This document shows, piece by piece, positions 47,561 through 56,337 of a stretch of 64,000 bases of DNA. Both the position numbers and the translations under genes were made by a program. Origin of the DNA: Bacillus xiapuensis (lineage in GTDB: Bacteria > Bacillota > Bacilli > Bacillales > Domibacillaceae). Position 1 is the first letter of the stretch. Every line of letters begins with the position of its first letter. The notes under the pieces are model-generated. The model saw only the letters and a program-made list of their open reading frames with translations, made no database searches and had not been told where the DNA came from. The stretch spans positions 2,091,875 through 2,155,874 of the forward strand of contig NZ_KZ454939.1 in NCBI RefSeq assembly GCF_002797355.1, written 5' to 3'.

Positions 47561-48069
47561 AATTCCACCATTTCTTTCGAAGCTGAAGCTGATTTTTTTT
47601 GAGGATTTTCGATCTCCAATTCCCCCCAGAGAAAACCTATTCTCTAGCTGTTTTGAGAAACAACTTCATCCAAACCTATTATTTTGTTTACATTTTCCGA
47701 TCAGCTAACGGCTGTATTTAGAGTTAACAGTTCGAGCTCTGCATGATTTCCATCCCCCTTTTTATAGAGCTTTACTGTATAAAGAAGAACAAAATGGAAA
47801 TCGCACAACCTCTTTTTGAAAATTTTTTGTGCGGTTATCTGACCGTTTCCGAAATTAAAAGGAAGGCTCAAACAGCGAGGATTCTCTCATCCTCCGCTCC
47901 TGAAAAGAAAACAAAGGGCAACATTGCAAACCTCATCGCACAGGATCGAACGAATCGAGCATTTTGGGGCCGTGATCTCCCGCTTGACGCTTTGTTTTTC
48001 GCTTCATTCCGGATGGGGAAATCTTACAGCGGGAGGAATTTCTGATTGCAAAATTTATTAAAATCCTGT
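47561..48069. other. Divergent intergenic region: no supported gene
   Basis: About 500 bases between the split-sigma operon and the lipoprotein. A plus-strand frame of 100 codons (47743-48045) exists but has no ribosome site and no recognisable sequence, and includes a hairpin CGCACAA … TTGTGCG (47803-47834) typical of noncoding DNA. Confidence 0.45.
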
Positions 48070-48098
48070 TTGATTTTGTCTCTGTATTTTGAAATAAT
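48070..48098 (+). promoter_or_regulatory. Sigma-A-like promoter of the lipoprotein gene
   Basis: TTGATT, 17 bp, AATAAT, with the expected start site at about 48105, inside the palindrome that follows. Confidence 0.5.
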
Positions 48099-48102
48099 GG
48101 AT

Positions 48103-48117
48103 TTGTTTGACAAACAA
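48103..48117. promoter_or_regulatory. Palindromic operator TTGTTTGACAAACAA
   Basis: 15-bp perfect palindrome (7-bp arms around one A) at the predicted transcription start of the lipoprotein gene. Placement right after the -10 is typical for a repressor site. The cognate regulator is unknown. Confidence 0.55.
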
Positions 48118-48133
48118 GAAAGGGGTTTTAGTG

Positions 48134-48757
48134 ATGAAAAACGTCAGGAAATGGATATGGGTGGGATTCTTCATAATTTCCCTTGCTGCTATGACGGCAT
48201 GCGCCAATGATTCTTCTAATGATGCCGCAGAGGAAACGGAATCCGAGACTGCTTCTGGCCAAGCAAACCATGACTCTGCTCCCGCGCAGGAAACAGGAGA
48301 GGATTCAAAAGGAGAAAAGAATTCAAGCTCCAGCGATGCAAACAGCAGAGCTGAAGAAGAAAACGGAGAAGATCATCAGCCTCCAAGTCCTTCCCAAGAT
48401 TCGTCAGATAGTGACGCAAATCGCCCTGCAGCTAAAGATACAAATGAAAACAAGCCACAAACCCAAAGCCCTTCAAATGAAAAAAAAGACCCGACAACCT
48501 CTTCAAACAGCGATAAACAGAAAAGCGTTCACATCAAAAGCGGCGACGAGGCGATTGCCTATTTAAAAGAAAAATTAACACTGCAGGATAATCAAGATAT
48601 CGTATTTGATGATATGGACGGTTCCTTAAAAACAGACGAATCCGGTTCCTACTACACGATTATTCTTACCTCTAAATCCATAAAAGAAGCTGGCGGTTCA
48701 GGAACAGTGGGGATCTATAAAGTGTATCAAAATGGCCATTATACATTAGGCAAGTAA
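48134..48757 (+). CDS. Lipoprotein with low-complexity linker and C-terminal domain
   Basis: 207 residues from the ATG at 48134, behind AAAGGGG. Lipoprotein signal MKNVRKWIWVGFFIISLAAM then TAC, with the lipid Cys at about residue 23. A hydrophilic Ser/Glu/Asn/Asp/Lys-rich linker follows (about residues 25-135). The small C-terminal domain reads VHIKSGDEAIAYLKEKLTLQ, IVFDDMDGSLKTDESGSYYT and GTVGIYKVYQNGHYTLGK. The end domain resembles those of other extracellular Bacillus lipoproteins that I cannot name; a surface role is inferred. Confidence 0.8.
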   Translation: MKNVRKWIWVGFFIISLAAMTACANDSSNDAAEETESETASGQANHDSAPAQETGEDSKGEKNSSSSDANSRAEEENGEDHQPPSPSQDSSDSDANRPAAKDTNENKPQTQSPSNEKKDPTTSSNSDKQKSVHIKSGDEAIAYLKEKLTLQDNQDIVFDDMDGSLKTDESGSYYTIILTSKSIKEAGGSGTVGIYKVYQNGHYTLGK

Positions 48758-48808
48758 CCTGTTTCCACATTGTCAAAGAATCGTTCCATAAGCTTCTAAC
48801 ATAATCGA

Positions 48809-48844
48809 GCTGGAGAAAAGCGCTTTATGTTTCTCCAGCTCTTT
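48809..48844 (+). terminator. Terminator of the lipoprotein gene
   Basis: GAGCTGGAGAAA … TTTCTCCAGCTC stem followed by TTTT. Confidence 0.85.
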
Positions 48845-49068
48845 TGCCCTTCCTTCAGTTTCCCCTTGAAAGAAAAGGTTGAATCTCAACTTCTGGCAAT
48901 AGATGGAAGACTATTGCCGCACTCTTTTGTGAATCGTATGCATCGTTGCTTTTTCATGCTTTCCTCTCTTATTTTTACTATAATTTTTTAGTTAAAGGTT
49001 GTTTATTGGATGAGTGGCGTTTCTTTCTAAATTGAACAGCTGATCAGCTGAAATAAATTCAGAAGGGA

Positions 49069-50223
49069 ATGTATGGAACAATGAAAACATCACAAAGAGG
49101 CGTCAATTTAATTAAAGAATTCGAGGGTTTGCGACTTACAGCTTATTATGATTCGGTAGGAGTTCTTACAATCGGGTATGGTCATACGAATAACACGGCT
49201 TCAGCAGATAAATATCCTGTTTATCCTGGTCAAACCATTACCGCGTCAAAAGCGGAAGAAATTTTAAAGGCTGACTTAATCACTTATGAAAATGCAGTAA
49301 ACAGCTATGTAACGTACCCAATTAACCAAAATCAGTTTGACGCTTTAGTTTCATTCTCTTTTAACCTTGGAACCGGCGCTTTAAGAACCAGTACGCTGCT
49401 GGCAAAATTAAATGCTGGTGATGTGCAAGGGGCTGCGGATGAATTTGATCGCTGGGTGTATGCTGGCGGACAAATTCTAGCTGGTTTAGTCAGACGAAGA
49501 GCGGCAGAAAAAGCATTGTTTTTAGAAGGCACAATCAGCGACGTTCCGGATGGTGGTTCAGGATCGGCTGGCGATACTTACATCGTTCAATCCGGCGACA
49601 CACTCAGCCATATTGCGCTGAAATTCGATGTGACCGTCACACAGCTTAAACAATGGAATCACCTGAATTCCGACCTCATCCGTATCGGTCAAGTGCTGAT
49701 CGTCAAAGAGCCGGATGGCGGAGATTCCGGCGGCGGTTCATCCGCCGACACTTACGTCGTTCAGTCCGGCGACACACTCAGCCATATTGCGCTGAAATTC
49801 GATGTGACCGTCACACAGCTTAAACAATGGAATCATCTGAATTCCGACCTCATCCGTATCGGTCAAGTGCTGATTGTCAAAGAGCCGGATGGCGGAGATT
49901 CCGGCGGCGGTTCATCCGCCGACACTTACGTCGTTCAGTCCGGCGACACACTCAGCCATATTGCGCTGAAGTTCGATGTGACCGTCACACAGCTTAAACA
50001 ATGGAATCACCTGAATTCCGACCTCATCCGTATCGGACAGGTGCTAATTGTCAAAGAGCCGGATGGCGGCGGTTCATCCGCCAAAACTTATGTGGTTCAG
50101 TCTGGTGATACACTCAGCGAAATTGCGGTACTGTTCAATACGACCGTTTCTAAGTTGCAATCATTAAACAAAATTAGTGATCCTAGCAAAATTTATGTTG
50201 GACAAGTGCTTATAATTGGTTAA
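49069..50223 (+). CDS. GH24 lysozyme with four LysM domains
   Basis: 384 residues; ATG at 49069 behind AGAAGGGA (MKTSQRG at 49081 is the alternative). N-terminal phage-type GH24 muramidase: LIKEFEGLRLTAYYDSVGVL with the catalytic Glu, TIGYGHT, then NQFDALVSFSFNLGTGAL and RRAAEKALFLEG. Four C-terminal LysM modules (about residues 169-215, 227-273, 285-331, 338-384) bind peptidoglycan. The first three are almost identical to each other; the fourth differs. No signal peptide, as in phage endolysins, yet there are no phage genes around. It is likely a spore or mother-cell lytic enzyme, or a domesticated endolysin. Confidence 0.9.
   Translation: MYGTMKTSQRGVNLIKEFEGLRLTAYYDSVGVLTIGYGHTNNTASADKYPVYPGQTITASKAEEILKADLITYENAVNSYVTYPINQNQFDALVSFSFNLGTGALRTSTLLAKLNAGDVQGAADEFDRWVYAGGQILAGLVRRRAAEKALFLEGTISDVPDGGSGSAGDTYIVQSGDTLSHIALKFDVTVTQLKQWNHLNSDLIRIGQVLIVKEPDGGDSGGGSSADTYVVQSGDTLSHIALKFDVTVTQLKQWNHLNSDLIRIGQVLIVKEPDGGDSGGGSSADTYVVQSGDTLSHIALKFDVTVTQLKQWNHLNSDLIRIGQVLIVKEPDGGGSSAKTYVVQSGDTLSEIAVLFNTTVSKLQSLNKISDPSKIYVGQVLIIG
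49573..50080 (+). repeat. Three tandem 174-bp repeats inside the lysozyme gene
   Basis: Units begin at 49573, 49747 and 49921 (GATACTTAC / GACACTTACG). Each encodes one LysM plus the linker EPDGGDSGGGSS. Copies differ only by scattered, mostly silent changes; the third linker is shorter. Recent in-frame duplication is implied. Confidence 0.9.
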
Positions 50224-50227
50224 AAAT

Positions 50228-50271
50228 CAAGAAACGCCAATCTATGAACAGAGTAGATTGGCGTTTCTTTT
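50228..50271 (+). terminator. Terminator of the lysozyme gene
   Basis: GAAACGCCAATCT … AGATTGGCGTTTC stem followed by TTTT, directly after the stop codon. Confidence 0.9.
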
Positions 50272-50280
50272 GATTGTGCC

Positions 50281-50560
50281 GGTCGCCGCTGGACGAGCGC
50301 CTTCCGCTTTTCGGTTTTGTCCAGCTTCGTCTCCTTGGGGCTCGAGGTCAGATGCCCGTCAGACTGCATGGCAAAAGAGCGCCATTTCGTCTGCCGTTCA
50401 TCTGCTTGTCGCCCCAGGGCAGTCGGCTCCGCTTTTCGGTGTCCAGCTGCTGGCGCTAGCGGCTCGAGGTCACAAGCCCAGCTGTCTTCAAGGTTCAAGA
50501 ACAACCTTGCAGTCAGCTGGGCTTGTGCTGGTCGCCGCTGGACGAGCGCCTTCCGCTTTT
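50281..50560. repeat. Bacillaceae-type intergenic repeat, two related units
   Basis: A 31-bp sequence (GGTCGCCGCTGGACGAGCGC…) occurs identically at 50281-50311 and 50530-50560. The motifs GTCCAGCT and GGCTCGAGGTCA also occur twice, near 50319/50341 and 50441/50461. Between them 50472-50526 forms a hairpin with 13-bp perfect arms (ACAAGCCCAGCTG). I recognise this motif set as a repeated intergenic element seen in many Bacillaceae genomes. No protein is encoded, and the last copy touches the ysdC stop codon. Confidence 0.75.
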
Positions 50561-50561
50561 C

Positions 50562-51647
50562 TTAGTTAAATGTGATGTTGTTTACTGTTTGGCGGTCTAG
50601 GCGCAGGATGACTTCTCCTATTAGTTTGACGGCGTTTTCGTAGTCGTCGCGGTGAAGCATGGCTGCGTGAGAGTGAATGTAGCGCGTGGCGATGGTGACG
50701 GAAAGACTCGGTACGCCTCCTGATGTCAGATGGATGGAGCCAGAGTCCGTGCCACCGCCTGCCATGGCATCGAATTGATACGGGATGTTCAGCTCATCCG
50801 CCACGTCAGTCACAAAATCGCGCAAGCCTTTATGAGAGACCATGGAGGCATCGTATAAAATAATTTGCGGCCCCTCTCCCATCTTGCTCATTGCCTCTTT
50901 CTCGGAGATGCCCGGTGTATCGCCGGCAACCCCTACATCAACGCCGAAAGCGATGTCCGGCTGAATGGTTTGCGCCGCCGTTTTAGCGCCGCGCAAGCCC
51001 ACTTCCTCCTGTACGGTTCCGACCCCATATACAATGTTTTTATGCTGTTTATTTTGCACATATTTCATCACGTCAATGGCTATGGCACAGCCGATTCGAT
51101 TATCCCATGCTTTGGCTAGCAGCATTTTTTCATTATTCATCACGGTAAATTCAAAGTAAGGAACGGCCATATCTCCCGGGCGAACGCCCCATTCCATCGC
51201 TTCTTCTTTGCTGGAAGCTCCGATATCAATAAACATATCTTTAATATCCACCGGTTTTTTGCGCGCTTCCGCCGATAATATATGCGGCGGTTTTGAGCCG
51301 ATAATTCCCGTCACATCTCCCTTGCGTGTCACAATGGTTACGCGCTGGGCGAGCATGACTTGGCTCCACCAGCCACCGACTGTTTGAAAGCGCAGGAAGC
51401 CTTTATCATCAATTTGCGTGATCATAAAGCCAACCTCATCCAAATGTCCAGCGACCATAATTTTAGGCCCGTTTTCATCTCCTGTTTTCTTCGCAATTAA
51501 GCTGCCCAGATGATCCGTTGTGACTTCATCAGACAGCGGTTCTATGTAGTTCTTCATCACGGCGCGAACTTCCCGCTCATTGCCGGGTATGCCTTTGGCA
51601 TCGGTCAATTCTTTAAGCATCGTTAGTGTTTCATCCATTTTCGGCAT
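50562..51647 (-). CDS. ysdC: M42-family aminopeptidase YsdC
   Basis: 361 residues from the ATG at 51647, 7 bp after AAGGAGGG; the upstream ATG would put the ribosome site inside the gene. The metal ligands are in [55 protein letters not shown] and [10 protein letters not shown]. It belongs to the PepA/FrvX-type dodecameric aminopeptidase group that trims peptides in the cytosol. Ends at the intergenic repeat. Confidence 0.93.
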   Translation of the reverse strand: MPKMDETLTMLKELTDAKGIPGNEREVRAVMKNYIEPLSDEVTTDHLGSLIAKKTGDENGPKIMVAGHLDEVGFMITQIDDKGFLRFQTVGGWWSQVMLAQRVTIVTRKGDVTGIIGSKPPHILSAEARKKPVDIKDMFIDIGASSKEEAMEWGVRPGDMAVPYFEFTVMNNEKMLLAKAWDNRIGCAIAIDVMKYVQNKQHKNIVYGVGTVQEEVGLRGAKTAAQTIQPDIAFGVDVGVAGDTPGISEKEAMSKMGEGPQIILYDASMVSHKGLRDFVTDVADELNIPYQFDAMAGGGTDSGSIHLTSGGVPSLSVTIATRYIHSHAAMLHRDDYENAVKLIGEVILRLDRQTVNNITFN

Positions 51648-51724
51648 GCAGTAGCCCTCCTTTTCCATAACATCTATCCCTTTTAAGTATACGCTACTTG
51701 GCAGAACTATACCAAATATTCCAT

Positions 51725-52213
51725 CTAATATCCTTGCTGCTGACGGCGGTAATTGACTTCATTTTTTGCGATGTAGGCTTTTTCTACCTCTTCCGCTGTG
51801 AATCCCAGCATTCTTCCAAGAGCAAAATAATCATTGAACAGCATCAGATAGGTTGCTAGAGACTTTTCTTTCATAAATTGAGTAATCGCTTCATAGACGC
51901 GCAAAAACTGGGCGGTTGCTGTTTCTGCCGGAGGAGCTGGAGTCCACTCCGTTTCCTGCTCAAACTTCAGCAGCAAACCGAGCGATAAAACAAAGTGCAC
52001 GCCATCCACAAATTCTTCTAAAATAACCGATTGTTCACTGGAGCCTTTTTTGCTCCAAAATTTAAAGCAGCGTGTTTCATTCGCCAGCTCGCCTGTTTCC
52101 ACAAGCAAAGCCAGCGCTTTCTTGTCAAATAAATCCGCTTGTTCCAGTCCATGCTCCCTTTCGATGTATGCATCCAGTGCTCTTTGCATATCAAATAGCT
52201 TTGATAAATTCAT
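51725..52213 (-). CDS. Dimeric all-alpha dUTPase (MazG-like)
   Basis: 162 residues from the ATG at 52213 behind [31 protein letters not shown] carries the first acidic pair (E-x-x-E). The second metal motif is [16 protein letters not shown]. Family of dUTPase-2/MazG-type enzymes that hydrolyse dUTP or dUDP to dUMP. It occupies the ysdB-ysdA neighbourhood of B. subtilis. The precise substrate could also be another nucleotide. Confidence 0.85.
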   Translation of the reverse strand: MNLSKLFDMQRALDAYIEREHGLEQADLFDKKALALLVETGELANETRCFKFWSKKGSSEQSVILEEFVDGVHFVLSLGLLLKFEQETEWTPAPPAETATAQFLRVYEAITQFMKEKSLATYLMLFNDYFALGRMLGFTAEEVEKAYIAKNEVNYRRQQQGY

Positions 52214-52229
52214 TTTCCTCTCCCTTTCC

Positions 52230-52478
52230 TTATGAAAAGTAAGCAAGTATGCCCAGATCCAGGACGGCTAATAGCGGCATGCCATATTTAAAGGCGGCGT
52301 GTTTTGTCTTATGACGATGTGTTTGCATAGCCACCCAGCTTCCCACCGCCCCGCCGGCGAAGGCCAGAAGCCAGAGCACCCATTCGCTCGTGCGCCAAGC
52401 TCTGCGCTTCGCTTTCCTTTTATCATTTGCCATCACCGCATAACTGATGACATTGATAAATAACAAATATACGAACAA
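52230..52478 (-). CDS. ysdA: DUF1294 membrane protein YsdA
   Basis: 82 residues from a TTG start at 52478, 9 bp after AGGAGGG; no ATG is better placed. Typical family sequence: membrane segment LFVYLLFINVISYAVMANDK, basic RKAKRRAWRTSEWVLWLLAF, AGGAVGSWVAMQTHRHKTKH, and a last segment. The WRTSE and GGAxGSWxAMxxxRHKTKH motifs define DUF1294. Function unknown. Located after rplT as in B. subtilis. Confidence 0.85.
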   Translation of the reverse strand: MFVYLLFINVISYAVMANDKRKAKRRAWRTSEWVLWLLAFAGGAVGSWVAMQTHRHKTKHAAFKYGMPLLAVLDLGILAYFS

Positions 52479-52551
52479 ATGGACATCCCTCCTTATATTA
52501 ATTTTACCAGAAAACAGCGCATGTTCGCACTGATGCTCCTGCATATCCCCA

Positions 52552-52586
52552 AATAAAAAAATCAGACACGCGGCCTGATTTTTTTA
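52552..52586 (-). terminator. Terminator of infC-rpmI-rplT
   Basis: AAAAAATCAG … CTGATTTTTTT inverted repeat with a GCCGCG loop region after the rplT stop. Confidence 0.8.
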
Positions 52587-52589
52587 GCA

Positions 52590-52949
52590 TTACTTATTTA
52601 ATTGCGCTTTTGCTGCATCTGCAAGCTGAGCAAATGCTTTCTCATCGCTCACAGCAAGATCGGCAAGCATTTTGCGGTTTACTTCGATGCCGGCAAGCTT
52701 TAAACCGTGCATTAAACGGCTGTAAGAAAGGCCATTCATGCGAGCTGCCGCGTTGATACGAGTAATCCAAAGCTTGCGGAAGTCGCGTTTTTTCTGGCGA
52801 CGATCACGGTAAGCATATTGTAGAGATTTCATTACCTGCTGGTTGGCAACTTTATATAAACGGTGTTTAGCACCGAAAAAACCTTTAGCTAATTTAAGAA
52901 CTTTCTTACGACGTCTGCGAGTTACTGTTCCGCCTTTTACGCGTGGCAT
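52590..52949 (-). CDS. rplT: 50S ribosomal protein L20
   Basis: 119 residues: basic N-terminal extension ([20 protein letters not shown]), then [20 protein letters not shown] and [20 protein letters not shown]. Binds 23S rRNA early in 50S assembly and, in B. subtilis, represses its own operon by binding the leader mRNA. Last gene of infC-rpmI-rplT. Confidence 0.98.
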   Translation of the reverse strand: MPRVKGGTVTRRRRKKVLKLAKGFFGAKHRLYKVANQQVMKSLQYAYRDRRQKKRDFRKLWITRINAAARMNGLSYSRLMHGLKLAGIEVNRKMLADLAVSDEKAFAQLADAAKAQLNK

Positions 52950-52980
52950 AATATTTCCCTCCTATAAATAATTCCTAATC

Positions 52981-53181
52981 TTACTTGATGTTGTCTAGCA
53001 TGTGGCGAATGCGCTTGAAATCGCCTTTAGATACAAGAGCTCCTTTGCGAAGCTTGCGTTTTTGCTTAGTTGATTTATTGGCAAATAAGTGGCTTGTGTA
53101 GCCGTGAGAGCGTTTTAATTTACCAGAACCTGTTTTTTTGAAACGCTTAGCTGAGCCGCGGTGGGTTTTCATTTTTGGCAT
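52981..53181 (-). CDS. rpmI: 50S ribosomal protein L35
   Basis: 66 residues: [40 protein letters not shown], ending [18 protein letters not shown]. Middle gene of the operon; 19 bp after infC. Confidence 0.98.
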   Translation of the reverse strand: MPKMKTHRGSAKRFKKTGSGKLKRSHGYTSHLFANKSTKQKRKLRKGALVSKGDFKRIRHMLDNIK

Positions 53182-53200
53182 GTGTTATTCCTCCTCAAAC

Positions 53201-53722
53201 TTATTGCTTTTCATTTTTAGGTGCTAAGATTAAGAACATACTGCGGCCGTCCATTTTCGGTTTGGTTTCCACAGTAGCTATTTCCTCACAAGCTTTGGAA
53301 AAGCGTTCAAGAACGCGCTGTCCAATTTCTTTATGAGTAATCGCACGTCCCTTAAAGCGGATCGAAGCTTTCACTTTATCGCCTTTTTCAAGGAACTTGA
53401 TAGCATTGCGAAGTTTCGTATTGAAATCATGTTCTTCAATCGTCGGGCTAAGACGAACTTCTTTGAGATTAATGACTTTTTGGTTTTTTCGAGCTTCCTT
53501 CTCTTTCTTCTGCTGTTCAAACTTAAACTTGCCGTAGTCCATAATGCGGGCAACTGGCGGCTTGGCGTTTGGTGCAACCAGCACAAGGTCAAGATTAACG
53601 CGTGAAGCTATGTTGAGCGCTTCATTTTTTGATTTAATTCCAAGCTGCTCTCCATTTTGATCGATAAGACGAACCTCACGAGAACGGATTCCCTCGTTTA
53701 CAAACATGTCTTTGCTAATAAT
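53201..53722 (-). CDS. infC: Translation initiation factor IF-3 (ATT start)
   Basis: 173 residues from an ATT start codon at 53722, 5 bp after GGAGGTGG. The frame upstream is open to an ATG at 53827, but that part reads through the leader terminator and is not conserved. The protein then begins [21 protein letters not shown]-domain and linker ([20 protein letters not shown]), C-domain ([19 protein letters not shown]). The rare AUU start is conserved in infC because IF-3 rejects it, giving autoregulation. This is shown in E. coli and likely here. Confidence 0.95.
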   Translation of the reverse strand: MISKDMFVNEGIRSREVRLIDQNGEQLGIKSKNEALNIASRVNLDLVLVAPNAKPPVARIMDYGKFKFEQQKKEKEARKNQKVINLKEVRLSPTIEEHDFNTKLRNAIKFLEKGDKVKASIRFKGRAITHKEIGQRVLERFSKACEEIATVETKPKMDGRSMFLILAPKNEKQ

Positions 53723-53724
53723 GA

Positions 53725-53945
53725 GCCACCTCCAAGGTTTGTTAGAATACACGTTATCCTGCGAATACACGTTGACTTCCGACAGCGTTTTTGCTTTTAC
53801 ACATGAAAAATGCGGGCATGAGCGCATACCCGCATAAAAACAGCCCTAAACGGCTATCATTTATTACATTCAAACCTGCCAACTGCCTAGTGCGTCAATC
53901 AGGTGAGAAGCGGGTGCTTCTTCTTGTGTATTCTGTTCACCTTAG
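53725..53945 (-). promoter_or_regulatory. L20 leader of infC-rpmI-rplT
   Basis: Minus-strand leader of about 220 nt. It includes the conserved stretch CACCCGCTTCTCACCTGATT and GGCAGTTGGCAGG, typical of the Bacillus L20 leader. It ends in a terminator stem TGCGGGTATG … CATGCCCGCA with a T run (53808-53838). L20 stabilises the terminator. Confidence 0.88.
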
Positions 53946-53946
53946 A

Positions 53947-53975
53947 ACTATATCACAATCCATCATTTTCGTCAA
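53947..53975 (-). promoter_or_regulatory. Sigma-A promoter of the L20 leader
   Basis: TTGACG, 17 bp, TATAGT on the minus strand. The spacer and both edges are covered by an inverted repeat CAATCCAT (53956-53963) and ATGGATTG (53975-53982). Confidence 0.75.
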
Positions 53976-54043
53976 TGGATTGTAATGAATCAACGAGATT
54001 TATTCTAGCAAAGCTGAATACAATTGGCAAGCATTTTTTGAAT

Positions 54044-55984
54044 TTATCCTTTTTTCACTTCTTTTTTGATCATATCTAAGAAGCTATCAAAGGCCATTGT
54101 TTCTGATTTTTGCTCTCCGTATTTACGGACGTTTACCGATTTTGTTTCAATTTCCTTGTCTCCCACAACGAGCATATAAGGGATTTTTTGCATTTGGGCT
54201 TCACGGATTTTGTAGCCGATCTTCTCATCACGGTCATCTAGCTCCGTACGGATGCCGGCAGCGCGCAAGCTCTCTTGCACTTCCTTCGCGTAATCAAAAT
54301 GAACATCGGCAGAAACCGGAATAACCTGCACTTGAACCGGCGCAAGCCAAGTAGGAAAAGCCCCCTTGTATTCTTCAATTAAGAAAGCAACGAACCGCTC
54401 CATAGTGGATACGACTCCGCGATGGATCACGACAGGACGGTGCGGCTTGCCGTCTTCTCCAATATAGGACAGATCAAAGCGTTCAGGCAGCAAGAAATCG
54501 AGCTGAGCCGTTGAAAGTGTCTCCTCTTTGCCAAGCGCTGTTTTGACCATTACATCCAATTTTGGTCCGTAAAATGCGGCTTCTCCCTCCGCCTCATAAT
54601 AATCAAGTCCTAAATCATCCATCGCCTCTTTCAGCATACTTTGCGCTTTTTCCCACATTTGATCATCATCATAATATTTTTCTTTATCTAAAGGATCGCG
54701 GTAAGATAAGCGGAAAGAATACTCCGTTAAGCTGAAATCCTTGTAGACGTCAAGAATCAGCTGAACGACACGTTTGAATTCATCTTTGATCTGGTCAGGA
54801 CGAACGAAGATATGAGCGTCATTTAACGTCATCCCGCGAACGCGCTGCAATCCGGATAAAGCGCCGGACAATTCGTAGCGGTGCATCGTGCCAAGCTCGG
54901 CAATGCGAATCGGCAGCTGGCGGTAAGAATGAATATTATTTTTGTAAATCATCATATGATGCGGGCAGTTCATTGGGCGAAGGACTAATTGCTCGTTATC
55001 CATTTCCATCATCGGAAACATATTCTCCTGATAATGATCCCAATGGCCGCTTGTTTTATACAGATCGACACTGCCCATAATCGGTGTGTACACATGATCG
55101 TATCCGAGGCTTTGTTCTTTATCGACAATATAGCGCTCTACAATCCGCCGGACAGTCGCTCCTTTTGGCAGCCACATCGGCAAGCCTTGTCCGACTTTTT
55201 GTGAAGTCATAAATAAATTCAACTCTTTGCCGATTTTTCGGTGATCGCGCTCTTTCGCTTCTTGAAGCATCTTCAAATGTTTGTTTAAATCTTCTTTGTT
55301 AAAGAAAGCTGTTCCATATATGCGCTGAAGCATCTTATTATTGCTGTCTCCGCGCCAGTAGGCTCCGGCAATGCTGAGCAGTTTAAATTCTTTAATCTTG
55401 CCGGTCGAAGGCACGTGAACACCGCGGCAAAGATCGATAAAATCACCCTGTTCATACATGGTCACGGTTTCTTCTTCCGGAATAGCATCGATTAATTCCA
55501 GCTTGTACTCATCACCGATTTCTTCAAAGAATGTCTTCGCTTCATTGCGGCTGACTTCTTTGCGAACGATTTCGATGTTTTCACCGATGATTTTTTTCAT
55601 TTCTTTCTCAATCTTCGGCAAGTCCTCCGGTGTAATCGATTGATCTATATCCATATCATAGTAAAACCCGCCTTCAATGACCGGCCCCACGCCAAGCTTA
55701 ACGTTTTCTGCCCCATAGAGGCGCTTCACAGCTTGAGCCATCAGATGGGCGGTGCTGTGGCGCAAGATCTCTAGCGCATCCTCATGATCTGGTGTAATAA
55801 TTTCTAAGCTGCCTCCTTCTTCAATCGGTGTGCGCAAATCCATTAATTGGCCGCTCACCTTACCAGCCAGCGCTTTTTTTCGCAAACCCGGGCTAATGGA
55901 TTGAGCTATTTCTTCCGTGGTCGTACCCTTAGGGAACTCCTTGACAGATCCGTCAGGAAAAGTAATTTTCATCATGTCAGACAT
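54044..55984 (-). CDS. thrS: Threonine-tRNA ligase
   Basis: 646 residues from the ATG at 55984, 6 bp after AAAAGGAGTTGG. Domains: TGS ([20 protein letters not shown]), editing domain ([18 protein letters not shown], with zinc-site-like HSTAH), the class II core with catalytic zinc ligands ([20 protein letters not shown] and [19 protein letters not shown]), and the anticodon-binding domain ([20 protein letters not shown]). Controlled by the T-box upstream. The last codons are KKEVKKG. Confidence 0.97.
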   Translation of the reverse strand: MSDMMKITFPDGSVKEFPKGTTTEEIAQSISPGLRKKALAGKVSGQLMDLRTPIEEGGSLEIITPDHEDALEILRHSTAHLMAQAVKRLYGAENVKLGVGPVIEGGFYYDMDIDQSITPEDLPKIEKEMKKIIGENIEIVRKEVSRNEAKTFFEEIGDEYKLELIDAIPEEETVTMYEQGDFIDLCRGVHVPSTGKIKEFKLLSIAGAYWRGDSNNKMLQRIYGTAFFNKEDLNKHLKMLQEAKERDHRKIGKELNLFMTSQKVGQGLPMWLPKGATVRRIVERYIVDKEQSLGYDHVYTPIMGSVDLYKTSGHWDHYQENMFPMMEMDNEQLVLRPMNCPHHMMIYKNNIHSYRQLPIRIAELGTMHRYELSGALSGLQRVRGMTLNDAHIFVRPDQIKDEFKRVVQLILDVYKDFSLTEYSFRLSYRDPLDKEKYYDDDQMWEKAQSMLKEAMDDLGLDYYEAEGEAAFYGPKLDVMVKTALGKEETLSTAQLDFLLPERFDLSYIGEDGKPHRPVVIHRGVVSTMERFVAFLIEEYKGAFPTWLAPVQVQVIPVSADVHFDYAKEVQESLRAAGIRTELDDRDEKIGYKIREAQMQKIPYMLVVGDKEIETKSVNVRKYGEQKSETMAFDSFLDMIKKEVKKG

Positions 55985-56007
55985 TGCTTCCAACTCCTTT
56001 TTCATAA

Positions 56008-56270
56008 AATAAAAAACCCCGCCCCTTCAATAAATGAAGGGACGAGGTTGATCGCGATTCCACCCTACTTTTCAGCCTAGCTAGACTGAAATCTCCAGTT
56101 CAGATAACGGCTGCTGCCGCCGGTCCGTTACTTGCCTTTCTTCTGCTTTCACGGCCGTGGTTCAGAGGCGGTAAGTATTCTCTTCGTGTTAGGAAAGTTG
56201 CAGCCCTTGCTTTCCCTCTCTGGAAACCGTAAAAGAATCCTCATATCCTCGTCATAACCTTTGGAAATAT
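56008..56270 (-). promoter_or_regulatory. T-box leader of thrS
   Basis: Minus-strand leader with T-box AGGGTGGAATCGCG (56054-56067 region), then a terminator stem (AACCTCGTCCCTTC … GAAGGGGCGGGGTTTTTT, 56013-56047). A plausible Thr specifier codon ACC occurs in ATACTTACCGCC. Confidence 0.92.
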
Positions 56271-56285
56271 TAGTTGTATGTAGGT

Positions 56286-56314
56286 ATTATAGGCCTTCGA
56301 TCCGCGAAAATCAA
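56286..56314 (-). promoter_or_regulatory. Sigma-A promoter of the thrS T-box
   Basis: TTGATT, 17 bp, TATAAT on the minus strand, about 15 bp before the leader; it lies between dnaI and the T-box. Confidence 0.75.
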
Positions 56315-56337
56315 TAGGCCCGCTCCATTTTTTGCGT

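Noticed and set aside
47743-48045. 100-codon plus-strand frame upstream of the lipoprotein
   Set aside because: No ribosome site, no recognisable sequence and an internal hairpin; treated as intergenic.
49069-50223. Prophage remnant suggested by the lysozyme
   Set aside because: No holin, structural, integrase or other phage genes are adjacent.
50216-50569. Open frames on both strands over the intergenic repeat
   Set aside because: They arise from the GC-rich repeated element; composition is not protein-like and no ribosome sites are present.
53723-53827. Extension of infC to an upstream ATG
   Set aside because: It would translate the L20 leader terminator; the ATT start has the correct ribosome site and family N-terminus.
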